A DNA stretch of 64,000 bases from Flavobacterium filum DSM 17961 (GTDB lineage Bacteria; Bacteroidota; Bacteroidia; Flavobacteriales; Flavobacteriaceae). The stretch is from positions 18,415-82,414 of the forward strand of contig NZ_AUDM01000015.1 of NCBI RefSeq assembly GCF_000425465.1. The letters are read 5' to 3'. A program made the translations under genes and the position numbers. Within the stretch, counting starts at the first letter, position 1, and each line of letters starts with the position of its first letter. Shown here in pieces: positions 15,400 through 23,714 of this stretch. Below the pieces are notes generated by a model. That model ran no database searches and had not been told where the DNA came from. It worked only from the letters and a program-made list of their open reading frames with translations.

Positions 15400-16287
15400 A
15401 TGAAAATTTTAGACGGTAAAAAAGTTTCCGAAGACATCAAGAATGAAATTGCTGCTGAGGTGCAGAAAATGAAAGATAATGGTGAGAAAGTTCCACATTT
15501 GGCCGCCGTTATTGTGGGAAATGACGGAGCGAGTTTAACCTATGTAGGCAGTAAAGTAAAAGCCTGTGAACGAGTAGGTTTTGAAAGTACGCTGATTAAA
15601 ATGCCCAACACCACTTCTGAAACGGAATTACTCAAAAAAATTAAAGAATTAAACGAAGACGATAACATAGACGGTTTCATTGTGCAGTTGCCATTGCCCA
15701 AACAAATTGATACGCAAGAAGTGTTGATGGCGATTGACCCGAATAAAGATGTAGATGGATTTCATCCGGAGAACTTCGGGAAAATGGCGTTGGATATGAC
15801 AACCTTTATTCCGGCTACTCCATTTGGTATTTTAGAATTATTGGAGCGTTATGGAGTGGAAACTCAAGGAAAACATACGGTTGTAATTGGTAGAAGTCAT
15901 ATTGTAGGAAGACCAATGAGTATTTTGATGGGAAGAAAAGGTTTTCCGGGAAATTCTACAGTTACGTTAACGCATAGTTATACTAAAAACATTGCACAAA
16001 TTACCACCCAAGCGGATATTATCATCACGGCATTGGGCGTACCGAATTACCTAAAAGCCGAAATGGTGAAAGATGATGCTGTGGTGATTGATGTGGGAAT
16101 CACACGTGTTGCCGATGATACCACTGAAAAAGGTTACCGTATTACCGGTGATGTTGACTTTGAATTTGTTAGCAAAAAAGCCTCTTACATTACACCTGTT
16201 CCTGGTGGGGTTGGTCCCATGACGATTGCGATGTTGCTGAAAAACACCTTATTGGCAAGAGAACAGAAGCGTTTGAAATTGAAATAG
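15400..16287 (+). CDS. folD: Bifunctional 5,10-methylene-THF dehydrogenase / cyclohydrolase FolD
   Basis: 295 residues, the usual length. It interconverts 5,10-methylene-, 5,10-methenyl- and 10-formyl-tetrahydrofolate in the cytosol, supplying one-carbon units for purines and formyl-Met. Visible motifs: VGNDGASLTYVGSKVKACE with the YxxxK catalytic pair (Tyr/Lys about 50-54), GFIVQLPLP near 95, DVDGFHPEN near 121, VIGRSHIVGRP near 166 (NADP site) and PVPGGVGPMTIAMLLKNT near 268. It stands alone between ffh and a toxin-antitoxin pair, with its own terminator at 16292. Confidence 0.98.
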   Translation: MKILDGKKVSEDIKNEIAAEVQKMKDNGEKVPHLAAVIVGNDGASLTYVGSKVKACERVGFESTLIKMPNTTSETELLKKIKELNEDDNIDGFIVQLPLPKQIDTQEVLMAIDPNKDVDGFHPENFGKMALDMTTFIPATPFGILELLERYGVETQGKHTVVIGRSHIVGRPMSILMGRKGFPGNSTVTLTHSYTKNIAQITTQADIIITALGVPNYLKAEMVKDDAVVIDVGITRVADDTTEKGYRITGDVDFEFVSKKASYITPVPGGVGPMTIAMLLKNTLLAREQKRLKLK

Positions 16288-16291
16288 AATA

Positions 16292-16320
16292 AAAAACCCA
16301 AGTGATGAACTTGGGTTTTT
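16292..16320. terminator. Terminator behind folD
   Basis: A 12-bp stem AAAAACCCAAGT (16292-16303) with ACTTGGGTTTTT (16309-16320), GATGA loop. Confidence 0.8.
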
Positions 16321-16356
16321 AGTTTAAATGATTATCTTAGCTTTAAATTTTGTAAA

Positions 16357-16584
16357 ATGGGAGCAGAAGCTTTAAAACTAGAACTATTGGATTGGTTAAT
16401 GCACGTTGATAATAACGACATGCTCCAGTATTTAAAAGTGATTAAAGATCAAACTACATCTCAGAAAGATTGGTGGGATGAGTTATCTCATGAACAAAAA
16501 GCAGGAATAGAAAGAGGAATAAAAGATATTGAATCAGGAAGAATAGTTTCTCATGAAGATATAAAAAAGAAATATGGCTTATAA
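16357..16584 (+). CDS. Putative antitoxin of a ParE/RelE-type module
   Basis: 75 residues, acidic and helical (MGAEALKLELLDWLMHVDN ... WWDELSHEQKAGIERGIKDIESGRIVSHEDIKKKYGL). The C-terminal pattern, a helix ending in a short peptide after G-R-(I/x)-V-S-H, is the style of small antitoxins found beside ParE/RelE toxins in Bacteroidetes, where the tail wraps the toxin. It overlaps a ParE-like frame by 11 nt, the usual coupling. A standard ribbon-helix-helix motif is not clear, so self-regulation by DNA binding is uncertain. Confidence 0.7.
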   Translation: MGAEALKLELLDWLMHVDNNDMLQYLKVIKDQTTSQKDWWDELSHEQKAGIERGIKDIESGRIVSHEDIKKKYGL

Positions 16585-16876
16585 AAAGTATAAGTTATAT
16601 TGGTCAAATGAATCGATAAATAATCTTGAAGATATTTTAGATTATTTAAATAACAAATGGACAACCAGAGAAGTAGAAGATTTCAAAGAAAAACTTCGCA
16701 GGCATATAGATATTATTTTGTTTTTTCCAGAAATTTTTCCAATTTCTTAATTTCAACCTAGATTGAGAAAGGCTGTTTTAAGTAAGCAAACAACCGTATT
16801 TTATGAAATAAATAAAGATAGAATTACAATTGTCTATCTATTTGTTGTAAAAAAGAATCCCAACAAAATAAAATAA
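16574..16876 (+). pseudogene. ParE/RelE-like toxin interrupted by an in-frame TAA
   Basis: From ATG 16574 the frame reads MAYKKYKLYWSNESINNLED, then YLNNKWTTREVEDFKEKL, FPEIFPIS, a TAA at 16748-16750 (codon 59), then FQPRLRKAVLSKQTTVFYEI and IVYLFVVKKNPNKIK to the stop at 16874-16876. Both halves together give a complete 100-residue ParE/RelE-fold toxin (two N-terminal helices, then the beta sheet with LRK and the C-terminal NP). The stop would be explained by one change from GAA or AAA. No other lesion is seen. The antitoxin upstream is intact. Half a toxin without the sheet would be inactive. Confidence 0.78.
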
Positions 16877-16945
16877 TAAAATCACCAACTATTTTTGGTC
16901 ACATTACCTTAAATTTTCATTTAGTAATTCATTTTCTTTCATAAA

Positions 16946-16978
16946 AAAGCCCCAATAATTTGAAACTATTGGGGCTTT
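16946..16978. terminator. Terminator between the toxin remnant and the lipoprotein gene
   Basis: GCCCCAATA (16949-16957) pairs with TATTGGGGC (16967-16975) with A and T flanks; it can act on both strands. Confidence 0.75.
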
Positions 16979-16995
16979 CCTTTTGTTTAATTTAA

Positions 16996-17571
16996 TTATG
17001 AACCATTTGAAACAGCTCCGGTAAGATTGATATTAGCCGAAATGTTTGTCTGGTCTAATTTTTTGAAATTTCCTGTAAATTTAATAGTATAATTATTTCC
17101 ACCATTTGAAATAATTTGAACCGTTCCCGTTGGAGCATTTCCACTTGTTATTGTCTCAGAAGTTAAATTAGTAACAGCTACTAATGAAGTCCAACCAATA
17201 CAAACTCTTACATCAGATGCAAGAATATTATCAATACTCGTAAACGTATCTTCATCTTGATCAGTAGAAATTTGATAGGTTCCGGCAACAGATTCTCCAT
17301 TTTTTACAAATAAGTCAAAGGTAACGGTTGCTACATCTGTCATTCCTTTAATTCCATTGATAATAAAAGTGTTACGATTGTAAATGTTACCATCCAATTC
17401 ATAAGCATTTGGACTAACAATGTTTACAATTCCTTGAGCTGGAGGTAGAGAATAACTTACACCGTCAATTTTAAAAGTTGAAGATGAACTACTTGAATCA
17501 CTGTCACTACTACATGAAAGTGCAGTAAACATAGCAATAATTGCTAAACTTGATAAAATTAATTTTTTCAT
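16996..17571 (-). CDS. Serine-rich-linker lipoprotein, DUF6252-like
   Basis: About 191 residues from the ATG at 17571, chosen because MKKLILSSLAIIAMFTALSC is a clean lipoprotein signal peptide; the nine upstream codons would fall inside the promoter leader. The Cys is followed by SSDSDSSSSSS and a beta-rich domain beginning TFKIDGVSYSLPPAQG and ending NYTIKFTGNFKKLDQTN. This echoes the plan of the lipoprotein at 5094-5570. No catalytic residues are evident. It has its own promoter at 17596-17626 and a terminator at 16946. Function is unknown; a lipid-anchored envelope location is inferred. Confidence 0.75.
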   Translation of the reverse strand: MKKLILSSLAIIAMFTALSCSSDSDSSSSSSTFKIDGVSYSLPPAQGIVNIVSPNAYELDGNIYNRNTFIINGIKGMTDVATVTFDLFVKNGESVAGTYQISTDQDEDTFTSIDNILASDVRVCIGWTSLVAVTNLTSETITSGNAPTGTVQIISNGGNNYTIKFTGNFKKLDQTNISANINLTGAVSNGS

Positions 17572-17595
17572 GATATTGTTTTTTATTGTTCGATG

Positions 17596-17626
17596 CAAAA
17601 ATAGCCTAAACTTCTTATTATCAAAA
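17596..17626 (-). promoter_or_regulatory. Promoter of the lipoprotein gene at 16996
   Basis: On the minus strand, TTTTG (17626-17622), an 18-bp spacer and TATTTTTG (17603-17596), an exact TAnnTTTG box. The ATG is 25 bp further on. Confidence 0.65.
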
Positions 17627-17634
17627 TTTTGAAG

Positions 17635-18405
17635 CTACTTTTTTTTGGGTTGAAATGGTGCTTTGATTTTCGGCAAACTGGCTTCTTCGGTCTTACTTGA
17701 AGGTTCAATCAATTGATTCAATTCTTTGATTTCAGCATTAGTTAAATCGCGGTATCTTCCCACCGGAATATCCAATGAAATATTGATGATTCGGGTGCGT
17801 TTCAATGCTGTAACTTCATAGCCCAAATATTCACACATTCTTCTGATTTGACGGTTTAAACCTTGCGTAAGCACAATCCGGAAAATGTATTTACTGATTT
17901 GTTCTACTTTACATTTTCGGGTTACGGTATCTAAAATCGGAACACCGTTTCCCATTCGTTGAATGAATCGGTCGGTGATGGGGCGATCAACCGTCACAAT
18001 ATATTCTTTTTCGTGATTGTTACGTGCACGAAGAATTTTGTTGACTATATCGCCGTCATTGGTCATGAAAATTAGTCCTTCGCTGGCTTTATCCAATCTT
18101 CCAATCGGAAAAATACGTTCGGGATAATTGATGTAATCTACAATGTTGTTTTTCACATTTAAATTAGTGGTACATTCAATTCCAACCGGTTTGTGAAAAG
18201 CTAAATAAATTGGTTTTTCTCTTTTTTCACGGATTAGTTTACCGTCTACTCGCACTTCATCGGTGTCTAAAATTTTTGTGCCCATTTCGGCAATAGCACC
18301 GTTGATGCTTACTCGCTTTTGTTCAATCAGTTTATCTGCTTCTCTTCTGGAGCAAAAACCTGTTTCCGATAAAAATTTATTGATTCTTTTTCCGGTTGTT
18401 TCCAT
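17635..18405 (-). CDS. rluF: 23S rRNA pseudouridine synthase, RluF-like
   Basis: About 256 residues from the ATG at 18405; the 14 upstream codons overlap a likely -7 box (TACCTTTG, 18418-18411). The N-terminal S4 RNA-binding domain is present ([39 protein letters not shown]), followed by the RsuA-type catalytic domain with the Asp in [20 protein letters not shown] and [26 protein letters not shown]. The RluF branch modifies U2604 of 23S rRNA; RluB or RsuA paralogues are the alternatives. The C-terminal 30 residues are a basic, disordered tail ([11 protein letters not shown]). Confidence 0.9.
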   Translation of the reverse strand: METTGKRINKFLSETGFCSRREADKLIEQKRVSINGAIAEMGTKILDTDEVRVDGKLIREKREKPIYLAFHKPVGIECTTNLNVKNNIVDYINYPERIFPIGRLDKASEGLIFMTNDGDIVNKILRARNNHEKEYIVTVDRPITDRFIQRMGNGVPILDTVTRKCKVEQISKYIFRIVLTQGLNRQIRRMCEYLGYEVTALKRTRIINISLDIPVGRYRDLTNAEIKELNQLIEPSSKTEEASLPKIKAPFQPKKK

Positions 18406-18478
18406 CCCGCAAAGGTAAACTTTTTTGTGTTTTGAAAAAAGTAGCAATTCAGCTCTTCATTCGAAAGTATTCTGTCAT

Positions 18479-19321
18479 TTATTGCTTTACAAAAGCTTGA
18501 ATTTTTTGATATAAATCATTGTCATGCATACTGTGACCTAAACCATTTGTTTCTACAAAAATTGCCCTTTTCCAAGTAGAACTAATTTTTACTGCTTCTT
18601 CAAAAAGTACCACATCATCTGATTTGTCATGGGAAATAAAACCTTCAAATTCTATAGAGGAAGCAAATGTTTTTCCGGAAAATGCAGTAAAATTCATGTC
18701 GAATTTATGTTCAAAATACATTTCCAATAATTGCACTGCTTTTGAGTTCAATCCAAGAATTTTGGTATAATTGTCAATTAGAATTTCCAAATCAGAAGGA
18801 GCTCCCAACAACACCATTTTTTCAATATTTTTTGGTTGATATCGGTGATGAAAATACAAACAAGTAGCACCACCAATGGAATGCCCGATAATGGTTTTTG
18901 GTTGATATTCTTCTACCACTTTATTGACAAAAGAAGCAAATTTGGGTACGCTGAATTCTTTTCCACTCGATAAACCATGAGCAGGACCATCAAGAGCAAT
19001 TATTGAATTACCGTTTTGAAGTAAATAAGGAAGTAAAGGTTCCCACCGAGACGAATTGCTTTCCCAACCATGTATCAATAATAACGGTTCTTTTGTTCCG
19101 CTCCAATGATAGACTTCAAAATATTCTTCGTTTATCGATAAAGTTTCTCTAGTAGCTTTTTTTAAAATTTCCGGCAAGGCATCCGCTTGTAATCTTCCCG
19201 CTCTCGGTTCACTAAAAAAACGATAGGCCAATTGAGTAGCCTTTTTGGGCCATACATAACTCAAAATGGAAATGTAAAGTCCAATGGATTTTGCTATTAT
19301 TTTTTTAAAAAAATCAGTCAT
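18479..19321 (-). CDS. Alpha/beta hydrolase
   Basis: 280 residues of the alpha/beta-hydrolase fold: LLLIHGWESNSSRWEPLLPYL (oxyanion HG), nucleophile elbow GHSIGG near 144, an acidic residue candidate in the FSGKTFASSIEFEGFISHDKSDD region, and catalytic His in NGLGHSMHDN near 262. The N-terminal ~60 residues include a hydrophobic segment (IGLYISILSYVWP) that may bind membrane. The substrate is unknown. The start codon is directly behind the T tract of the terminator at 19325-19347, so transcripts from the upstream coiled-coil gene would normally stop at its start. Confidence 0.85.
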   Translation of the reverse strand: MTDFFKKIIAKSIGLYISILSYVWPKKATQLAYRFFSEPRAGRLQADALPEILKKATRETLSINEEYFEVYHWSGTKEPLLLIHGWESNSSRWEPLLPYLLQNGNSIIALDGPAHGLSSGKEFSVPKFASFVNKVVEEYQPKTIIGHSIGGATCLYFHHRYQPKNIEKMVLLGAPSDLEILIDNYTKILGLNSKAVQLLEMYFEHKFDMNFTAFSGKTFASSIEFEGFISHDKSDDVVLFEEAVKISSTWKRAIFVETNGLGHSMHDNDLYQKIQAFVKQ

Positions 19322-19324
19322 AAA

Positions 19325-19347
19325 AAAACCCCGAAACTCGGGGCTTT
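19325..19347 (-). terminator. Terminator behind the coiled-coil gene, abutting the next start codon
   Basis: Minus strand: CCCCGA/TCGGGG stem with a 3-base loop and a seven-T tract, immediately followed by the ATG of the hydrolase gene. Confidence 0.75.
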
Positions 19348-19350
19348 AGA

Positions 19351-20130
19351 TTATATAGTTGCAAATATGCTTTCCATTTTTTGTTTTTCTTCGGCAGCTA
19401 ATACGTTGTCAACCAAAATTCTTCCGCTGTGCTCATCAGTGATGATTTTTTTGCGGGCTGCAATTTCCACTTGCGTTTGGGGTGGAATGGTAAAAAACGA
19501 ACCGGTAGAAGCTCCTCTTTCAATAGAAACGATGGCTAAACCATTTCTAACATTGTTTCTGATTCTGTTGTAAGCCGCTAAAAGTCGATCTTCAACATTA
19601 GCTGCATATTCAGTAGAAAGCTTCGTCAAAAACTCTTCTTCTTTTTGTGTTTCAGCCATAATATCACCTAATTCCGCTTTTTTGTGCTCTAAGTGATTTT
19701 GTTTAGTAGCTAATTTTTCTTGTGAATCAGCAACTTGTTGTTTTTTGTATTCAATAGATGCTTTTAATTCTTTGATATGCTTTTCATTCAATTGAATTTC
19801 TAACTCTTGGTATTCAATTTCTTTTGTTAACGAATTGAATTCTCTATTGTTACGTACATTTTTTTGTTGCTCTGTGTATTTTTTTATGCCTTCTTTATGA
19901 GCTTCAATGGCGTTTTTCTTAGCTCTGATTTGATCATCAATTTGTTCTAAATCGGCTTTTAGTTTTTCATTTCTAGCTTTTAATCCAGCTACTTCATCTT
20001 CTAAATCTTGCACTTCAAGAGGCAATTCTCCTCTAACGTTTCTGATTTCATCTATTCGTGAGTCGATTAACTGCAAATCATAGAGAGCTCTCAACTTCTC
20101 TTCAACACTCATTTCTTTTACGTTTGTCAT
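19351..20130 (-). CDS. Coiled-coil protein with degenerate zinc-ribbon (CT398/DUF164-like)
   Basis: 259 residues. Residues about 15-170 form a long antiparallel coiled coil (heptads of Leu/Ile with many Glu/Lys), as in the CT398/HP0958 family, whose members act in secretion or flagellar chaperoning elsewhere. The C-terminal part keeps the family's IPPQTQVEIAARKKIITDEHSGRILV layout, but the four zinc-binding cysteines are absent (CxxC positions read S/F and H-S-G). It therefore cannot bind zinc in the usual way. It is 3 nt downstream of the Nif3-like gene, a conserved Bacteroidetes pair, so a joint role is likely but unknown. Confidence 0.85.
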   Translation of the reverse strand: MTNVKEMSVEEKLRALYDLQLIDSRIDEIRNVRGELPLEVQDLEDEVAGLKARNEKLKADLEQIDDQIRAKKNAIEAHKEGIKKYTEQQKNVRNNREFNSLTKEIEYQELEIQLNEKHIKELKASIEYKKQQVADSQEKLATKQNHLEHKKAELGDIMAETQKEEEFLTKLSTEYAANVEDRLLAAYNRIRNNVRNGLAIVSIERGASTGSFFTIPPQTQVEIAARKKIITDEHSGRILVDNVLAAEEKQKMESIFATI

Positions 20131-20133
20131 AGT

Positions 20134-21228
20134 CTAAAAGTACTTAACTGGGTTTGTATTCTGTTCTGATAAAATGATGGCAAAATTAGGAATTTTTTTG
20201 ATAAGAAAATCAACAATATAGTTTTTTGTGTAGCGTTCGCTTTCATAATGTCCAATATCGACTAAAAGTAATTGATTTTCAGCTTCATAGAATTGATGAT
20301 ATTTTAAATCGGCGGTTAAAAAAGCATCGGCTCCCATTTTTTTTGCCTGTTGAATGGCAAAACTTCCGGCACCACCTAAAACAGCTACTTTTTTGATTGG
20401 TTTATTCATAAATGCGGAATGACGGATGTTTTCACACTTCATTTTTTCTTTCACCAATTGTAAAAAATCACGTTCAGGCATTTCGTTTTCCAATTCGCCA
20501 ATCATGCCTAACCCAATATTTTGGTGTTGGTTTTGCAATTCATAAATTTCATACGCCACTTCTTCATACACATGATTGGTAAAGAGAGCTTTCAATATTT
20601 TGGCTTCCAAATGCTTTTCAAACGTCACTTCAATTTTGATTTCTTCACTTTCTACAAACTCAAAGCGTTCGCCAATTTCCGGATTACTGTGTTCATTGCC
20701 CATATAGGTTCCGATTCCTTTGGAATTAAAACTGCAATCTTCATAATTGCCAATGTTTCCCGCACCGGCTTCAAATAAAGCATTCCGCAATTGTTGATGG
20801 TTTTCAGGAATGGTAAAGGTGACTAATTTTCGAATGAATTTTTCTTTAGGCACCAATATTTTCGTTTTTTTCAATCCTAATTGGTTACAAATCATTTTGT
20901 TTACCCCTTCCGGATGATTGTCTAAAGCGGTATGGACAGCATAAATGGCTATATCGTGTTTAATGGCTTTCATTACCACTCGTTCCACGTATGTTTTACC
21001 CGTTATTTTTTTCAATCCTGAAAAAAGAATCGGGTGGAAGCAGACAATCAGGTTGCATTTTTTTTGAATGGCTTCGTCCACAACCGTTTCCAGAGCATCG
21101 TGGCACACTAAAATGCCGCTGATTTCTTGTTGCGGATTCCCGACCAAAAGGCCAACATTGTCAAAATCTTCCGCATAAGCCAAAGGAGCTAATGCTTCTA
21201 AAATAGGGGTAATGGTGTGAAGTTGCAT
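20134..21228 (-). CDS. Nif3-like dinuclear metal-centre protein (YbgI/DUF34 family)
   Basis: 364 residues, the long form with an inserted PII-like domain. N-terminal metal-binding motifs: FDNVGLLVGNP, HDALETVVDEA, CFHPILFSGLK (His pair) and AVHTALDNHPEGVN. The insert spans about 125-235. The C-terminal half has VAVLGGAGSFAIQQAKKMGADAFLTADLKYH and DIGHYESE, giving the remaining His and Glu ligands. The family is a hexameric toroid, sometimes annotated as GTP cyclohydrolase I type 2, but its reaction is unsettled. It forms an operon with the coiled-coil gene 3 nt downstream. Confidence 0.93.
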   Translation of the reverse strand: MQLHTITPILEALAPLAYAEDFDNVGLLVGNPQQEISGILVCHDALETVVDEAIQKKCNLIVCFHPILFSGLKKITGKTYVERVVMKAIKHDIAIYAVHTALDNHPEGVNKMICNQLGLKKTKILVPKEKFIRKLVTFTIPENHQQLRNALFEAGAGNIGNYEDCSFNSKGIGTYMGNEHSNPEIGERFEFVESEEIKIEVTFEKHLEAKILKALFTNHVYEEVAYEIYELQNQHQNIGLGMIGELENEMPERDFLQLVKEKMKCENIRHSAFMNKPIKKVAVLGGAGSFAIQQAKKMGADAFLTADLKYHQFYEAENQLLLVDIGHYESERYTKNYIVDFLIKKIPNFAIILSEQNTNPVKYF

Positions 21229-21706
21229 AGAATTAAATTGATTTTCAAAGATAGTATTTTCTTTTTGAGATGAAATTTTTTGAGAGATTGAAAGTGAATT
21301 ATACCGATATTAATTGCTTATTTAACGTGAGTTCGATATAAAAACTAAAGAAGCATTCACCATTTTACACGAATTACACAAATTAACACGAATTGAAGAT
21401 GTAATATTATACCAATAAAATCTGATAAATCAGATTTTAATTCGTGAAACTTAATTGTTAAAAATTATGATTCGTGTAAATTCGTGCAATTCGTGTCTAA
21501 ATTTATATATAATTACGTCGAACTCACGTTAAATAAAGAGAATTTACTCAAATTGAATCCTTCCCAATCCATTATAGCAAAGCTATAAAATCAACGAAAA
21601 TCTGTTTTATCTATTTAATCTGTGTTCCATTTAAAAGCTTTAAAATTTCAAAATAAATCCAAAACAAAAAAGATAAAATTTCTTTAAATATCCCTACCTT
21701 CGTAAC
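21229..21706. other. 478-bp intergenic region between divergent units
   Basis: No gene is supported. It holds the nested inverted-repeat element (21318-21536), and a weak -7-like box TACCTTCG at 21695-21702 only a few bases before lpxK. Confidence 0.6.
21318..21536. repeat. ~219-bp nested inverted-repeat element (MITE-like)
   Basis: Outer arms: 19-bp perfect inverted repeat (21318-21336, containing TTAACGTGAGTTCGA, and 21518-21536). Inner arms: ~30-bp imperfect repeat made of ACACGAATT/ATTCGTGT units (21365-21394 and ~21468-21499). Centre: AAAATCTGA/TCAGATTTT hairpin (21417-21438). It has no coding capacity. The whole could fold into one long hairpin, the form of non-autonomous insertion elements. 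Confidence 0.75.
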
Positions 21707-22741
21707 ATGATTTTGTTGCGAAAAATACTCTTTCCTTTTGCCATTTTATATGGGTTGATTACCGCCATTCGCAATTGGTGTTTTGATAAAGGAATGCTAA
21801 AGTCGTATTCATTTTCTATTCCGATTATCGCTGTTGGGAATCTTAGTGTGGGTGGAACAGGAAAAACACCGCAAATAGAATATTTGATTCGATTGCTTTT
21901 ACCAAAGTATAAAGTGGCTGTTTTGAGCCGTGGTTATAAACGCAAAACCTCCGGATTTTTATTGGCTAATTCAGTTTCTACTGCCGAAAGTTTGGGTGAT
22001 GAACCTTTTCAAATGGCACAAAAATATCCAACGATACAAGTGGCTGTTGATGCTAATCGCAAAAACGGGATTGAACGGTTATTGGCTTTACAAAACAAAC
22101 CTGATATCATTTTACTTGACGATGCTTTTCAGCACCGCAAAGTGAAAGCCGGTTTTTATATTTTGCTCACCGCTTATAATGATTTATATGCGAATGATTA
22201 TATATTACCAACCGGAAATTTGAGGGAAAGTAGGAGTGGAGCAAAACGTGCAAATATCGTTGTGGTGACCAAATGTCCGACAACACTTTCCGAAGCTGAA
22301 CAAAATCAAATTCGAGAAAAGTTACATCTTTCAACACATCAACAACTTTATTTTTCGGCTATTCAGTATGATGAAATTTTGTATTCTGAAACCGAAAATC
22401 GTACCGTTGCTTCACTACATAACACTGATAAATTGTTAGTTGCCGGAATCGCCAAACCCAAACCTTTTTTCAACCATTTGCAAGATGGCAACGATGAGGA
22501 ATTGGAATTTCCTGACCACCACGATTTTACAGAAAGTGATATTCAAACCATTCAAAAAAAATCTAAAAATAAACCGATTATTACCACCGAAAAAGATTTC
22601 GTTCGGCTAAGAGGAAAAGTAAATCAGGCACAATTATTCTATTTGCCCATTCAAAGTGTTTTTCTTTCTAACGGCGAAAATTTCAACCAACAAATAAACA
22701 TTTATGTGGAACAAAGTACAAGAAACCGTCCAATTTCTTAA
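21707..22741 (+). CDS. lpxK: Tetraacyldisaccharide 4'-kinase LpxK
   Basis: 344 residues. It phosphorylates the 4' position of the lipid A disaccharide at the inner face of the inner membrane, using ATP. An N-terminal membrane-associated helix (LRKILFPFAILYGLITAIRNW) precedes VGNLSVGGTGKTP, the P-loop, near 45-57. Further marks are LSRGYKRKT near 76, LLDDAFQHRKVK near 130 (catalytic Asp/His) and ITTEKDFVRLR near 288. Its end overlaps punA by 38 nt in another frame, so the two are translationally linked. The organism therefore makes lipid A, as expected for a Gram-negative bacterium. Confidence 0.97.
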   Translation: MILLRKILFPFAILYGLITAIRNWCFDKGMLKSYSFSIPIIAVGNLSVGGTGKTPQIEYLIRLLLPKYKVAVLSRGYKRKTSGFLLANSVSTAESLGDEPFQMAQKYPTIQVAVDANRKNGIERLLALQNKPDIILLDDAFQHRKVKAGFYILLTAYNDLYANDYILPTGNLRESRSGAKRANIVVVTKCPTTLSEAEQNQIREKLHLSTHQQLYFSAIQYDEILYSETENRTVASLHNTDKLLVAGIAKPKPFFNHLQDGNDEELEFPDHHDFTESDIQTIQKKSKNKPIITTEKDFVRLRGKVNQAQLFYLPIQSVFLSNGENFNQQINIYVEQSTRNRPIS

Positions 22742-23516
22742 AGAAAAAACCAATTATTCACCTGAATACGGTATCATTTTAGGATCCGGTTTGGGTTCAT
22801 TCACACAAGATATCGACATCGAATTTACCATTCCGTATTCCGAAATTCCAAACTTTCCGGTTTCCACCGTGCAAGGACACAAGGGTGCATTGGTTTTTGG
22901 AACAATTGGGAACAAACAAGTGGTGGCCATGCAAGGAAGATTTCATTACTATGAAGGATATGATATGCAAACGGTTACCTTTCCGGTAAGAGTTTTACAT
23001 TATTTGGGCATACAAAATTTGATTGTTTCCAATGCTTCCGGCGGTGTGAATCCGAATTATAAAGTGGGTGATGTCGTGTTGATAAAAGACCATATCAATT
23101 TGTTTCCAGATCATCCGTTGCGTGGTACAAATGATGAGCGTTTTGGTCCACGCTTCGTAAACATGAGCGAACCGTATTCCCGCACCTTACAACAAAAAGC
23201 GAAAGCTATTGCTTTGCAGCACAACATTGATTTAAAAGAAGGTATTTATTTAGGTCTGCAAGGGCCAACTTTTGAAACCTTAGCTGAATACAAAATGGTC
23301 AAAATTTTAGGAGCTGATTGCGTAGGCATGTCCACTGTGCCGGAGGTGATTGTAGCCCGCCACATGAATTTATCTTGTTTAGGAATTTCAGTTATTACCG
23401 ATATGGGCGACGAAGATAATATTGATGAAGTCAACCACGATGAGGTTTTGCAAGCTGCCAAAAAAGCCGAACCGGTAGTTAGAAAATTAATTAGAGAGTT
23501 TATTCTAAAGGAGTAG
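22704..23516 (+). CDS. punA: Purine nucleoside phosphorylase
   Basis: 270 residues of the trimeric PNP family (class I), which splits inosine and guanosine with phosphate. Motifs: IILGSGLGSFTQDI near 22 (phosphate site), STVQGHKGALVFG near 58, GRFHYYEGYD near 79, SNASGGVNP near 114, GPTFETLAEYKMVKILGADCVGMSTVPE near 188 (Glu and Met of the ribose/base pocket), and VITDMGDEDNIDEVNHDEV near 230. Here Asp/Asn positions fit 6-oxopurine preference. The ATG lies inside lpxK; a later start would delete the conserved N-terminal helix. Confidence 0.95.
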   Translation: MWNKVQETVQFLKEKTNYSPEYGIILGSGLGSFTQDIDIEFTIPYSEIPNFPVSTVQGHKGALVFGTIGNKQVVAMQGRFHYYEGYDMQTVTFPVRVLHYLGIQNLIVSNASGGVNPNYKVGDVVLIKDHINLFPDHPLRGTNDERFGPRFVNMSEPYSRTLQQKAKAIALQHNIDLKEGIYLGLQGPTFETLAEYKMVKILGADCVGMSTVPEVIVARHMNLSCLGISVITDMGDEDNIDEVNHDEVLQAAKKAEPVVRKLIREFILKE

Positions 23517-23714
23517 GAAGCTATTCCGGTTATCCGTTGCATCCCGATAGCTATCGGAATCAGTCTTCAAGCTATTTTTCTACTCCTTTTTCGTGGCTTC
23601 CTTTGGTCGCCCCAAAAAGCAAAGAAAAATTAGCTTTCAGTCTTGCGGGGTTTTCTCCCGAAACTTTGGGACTACCCGGGCTGATAAGTTCATCCTTGAA
23701 AGAGAATTGAATTT
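23517..23714. repeat. Dispersed-repeat-like intergenic segment
   Basis: It contains the 14-bp palindrome CCGATAGCTATCGG (23544-23557), and CTTCCTTTGGTCGC, also present at 63868-63881 in the final intergenic region. Its GC content is higher than its neighbours'. No frame is supported. Confidence 0.5.
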
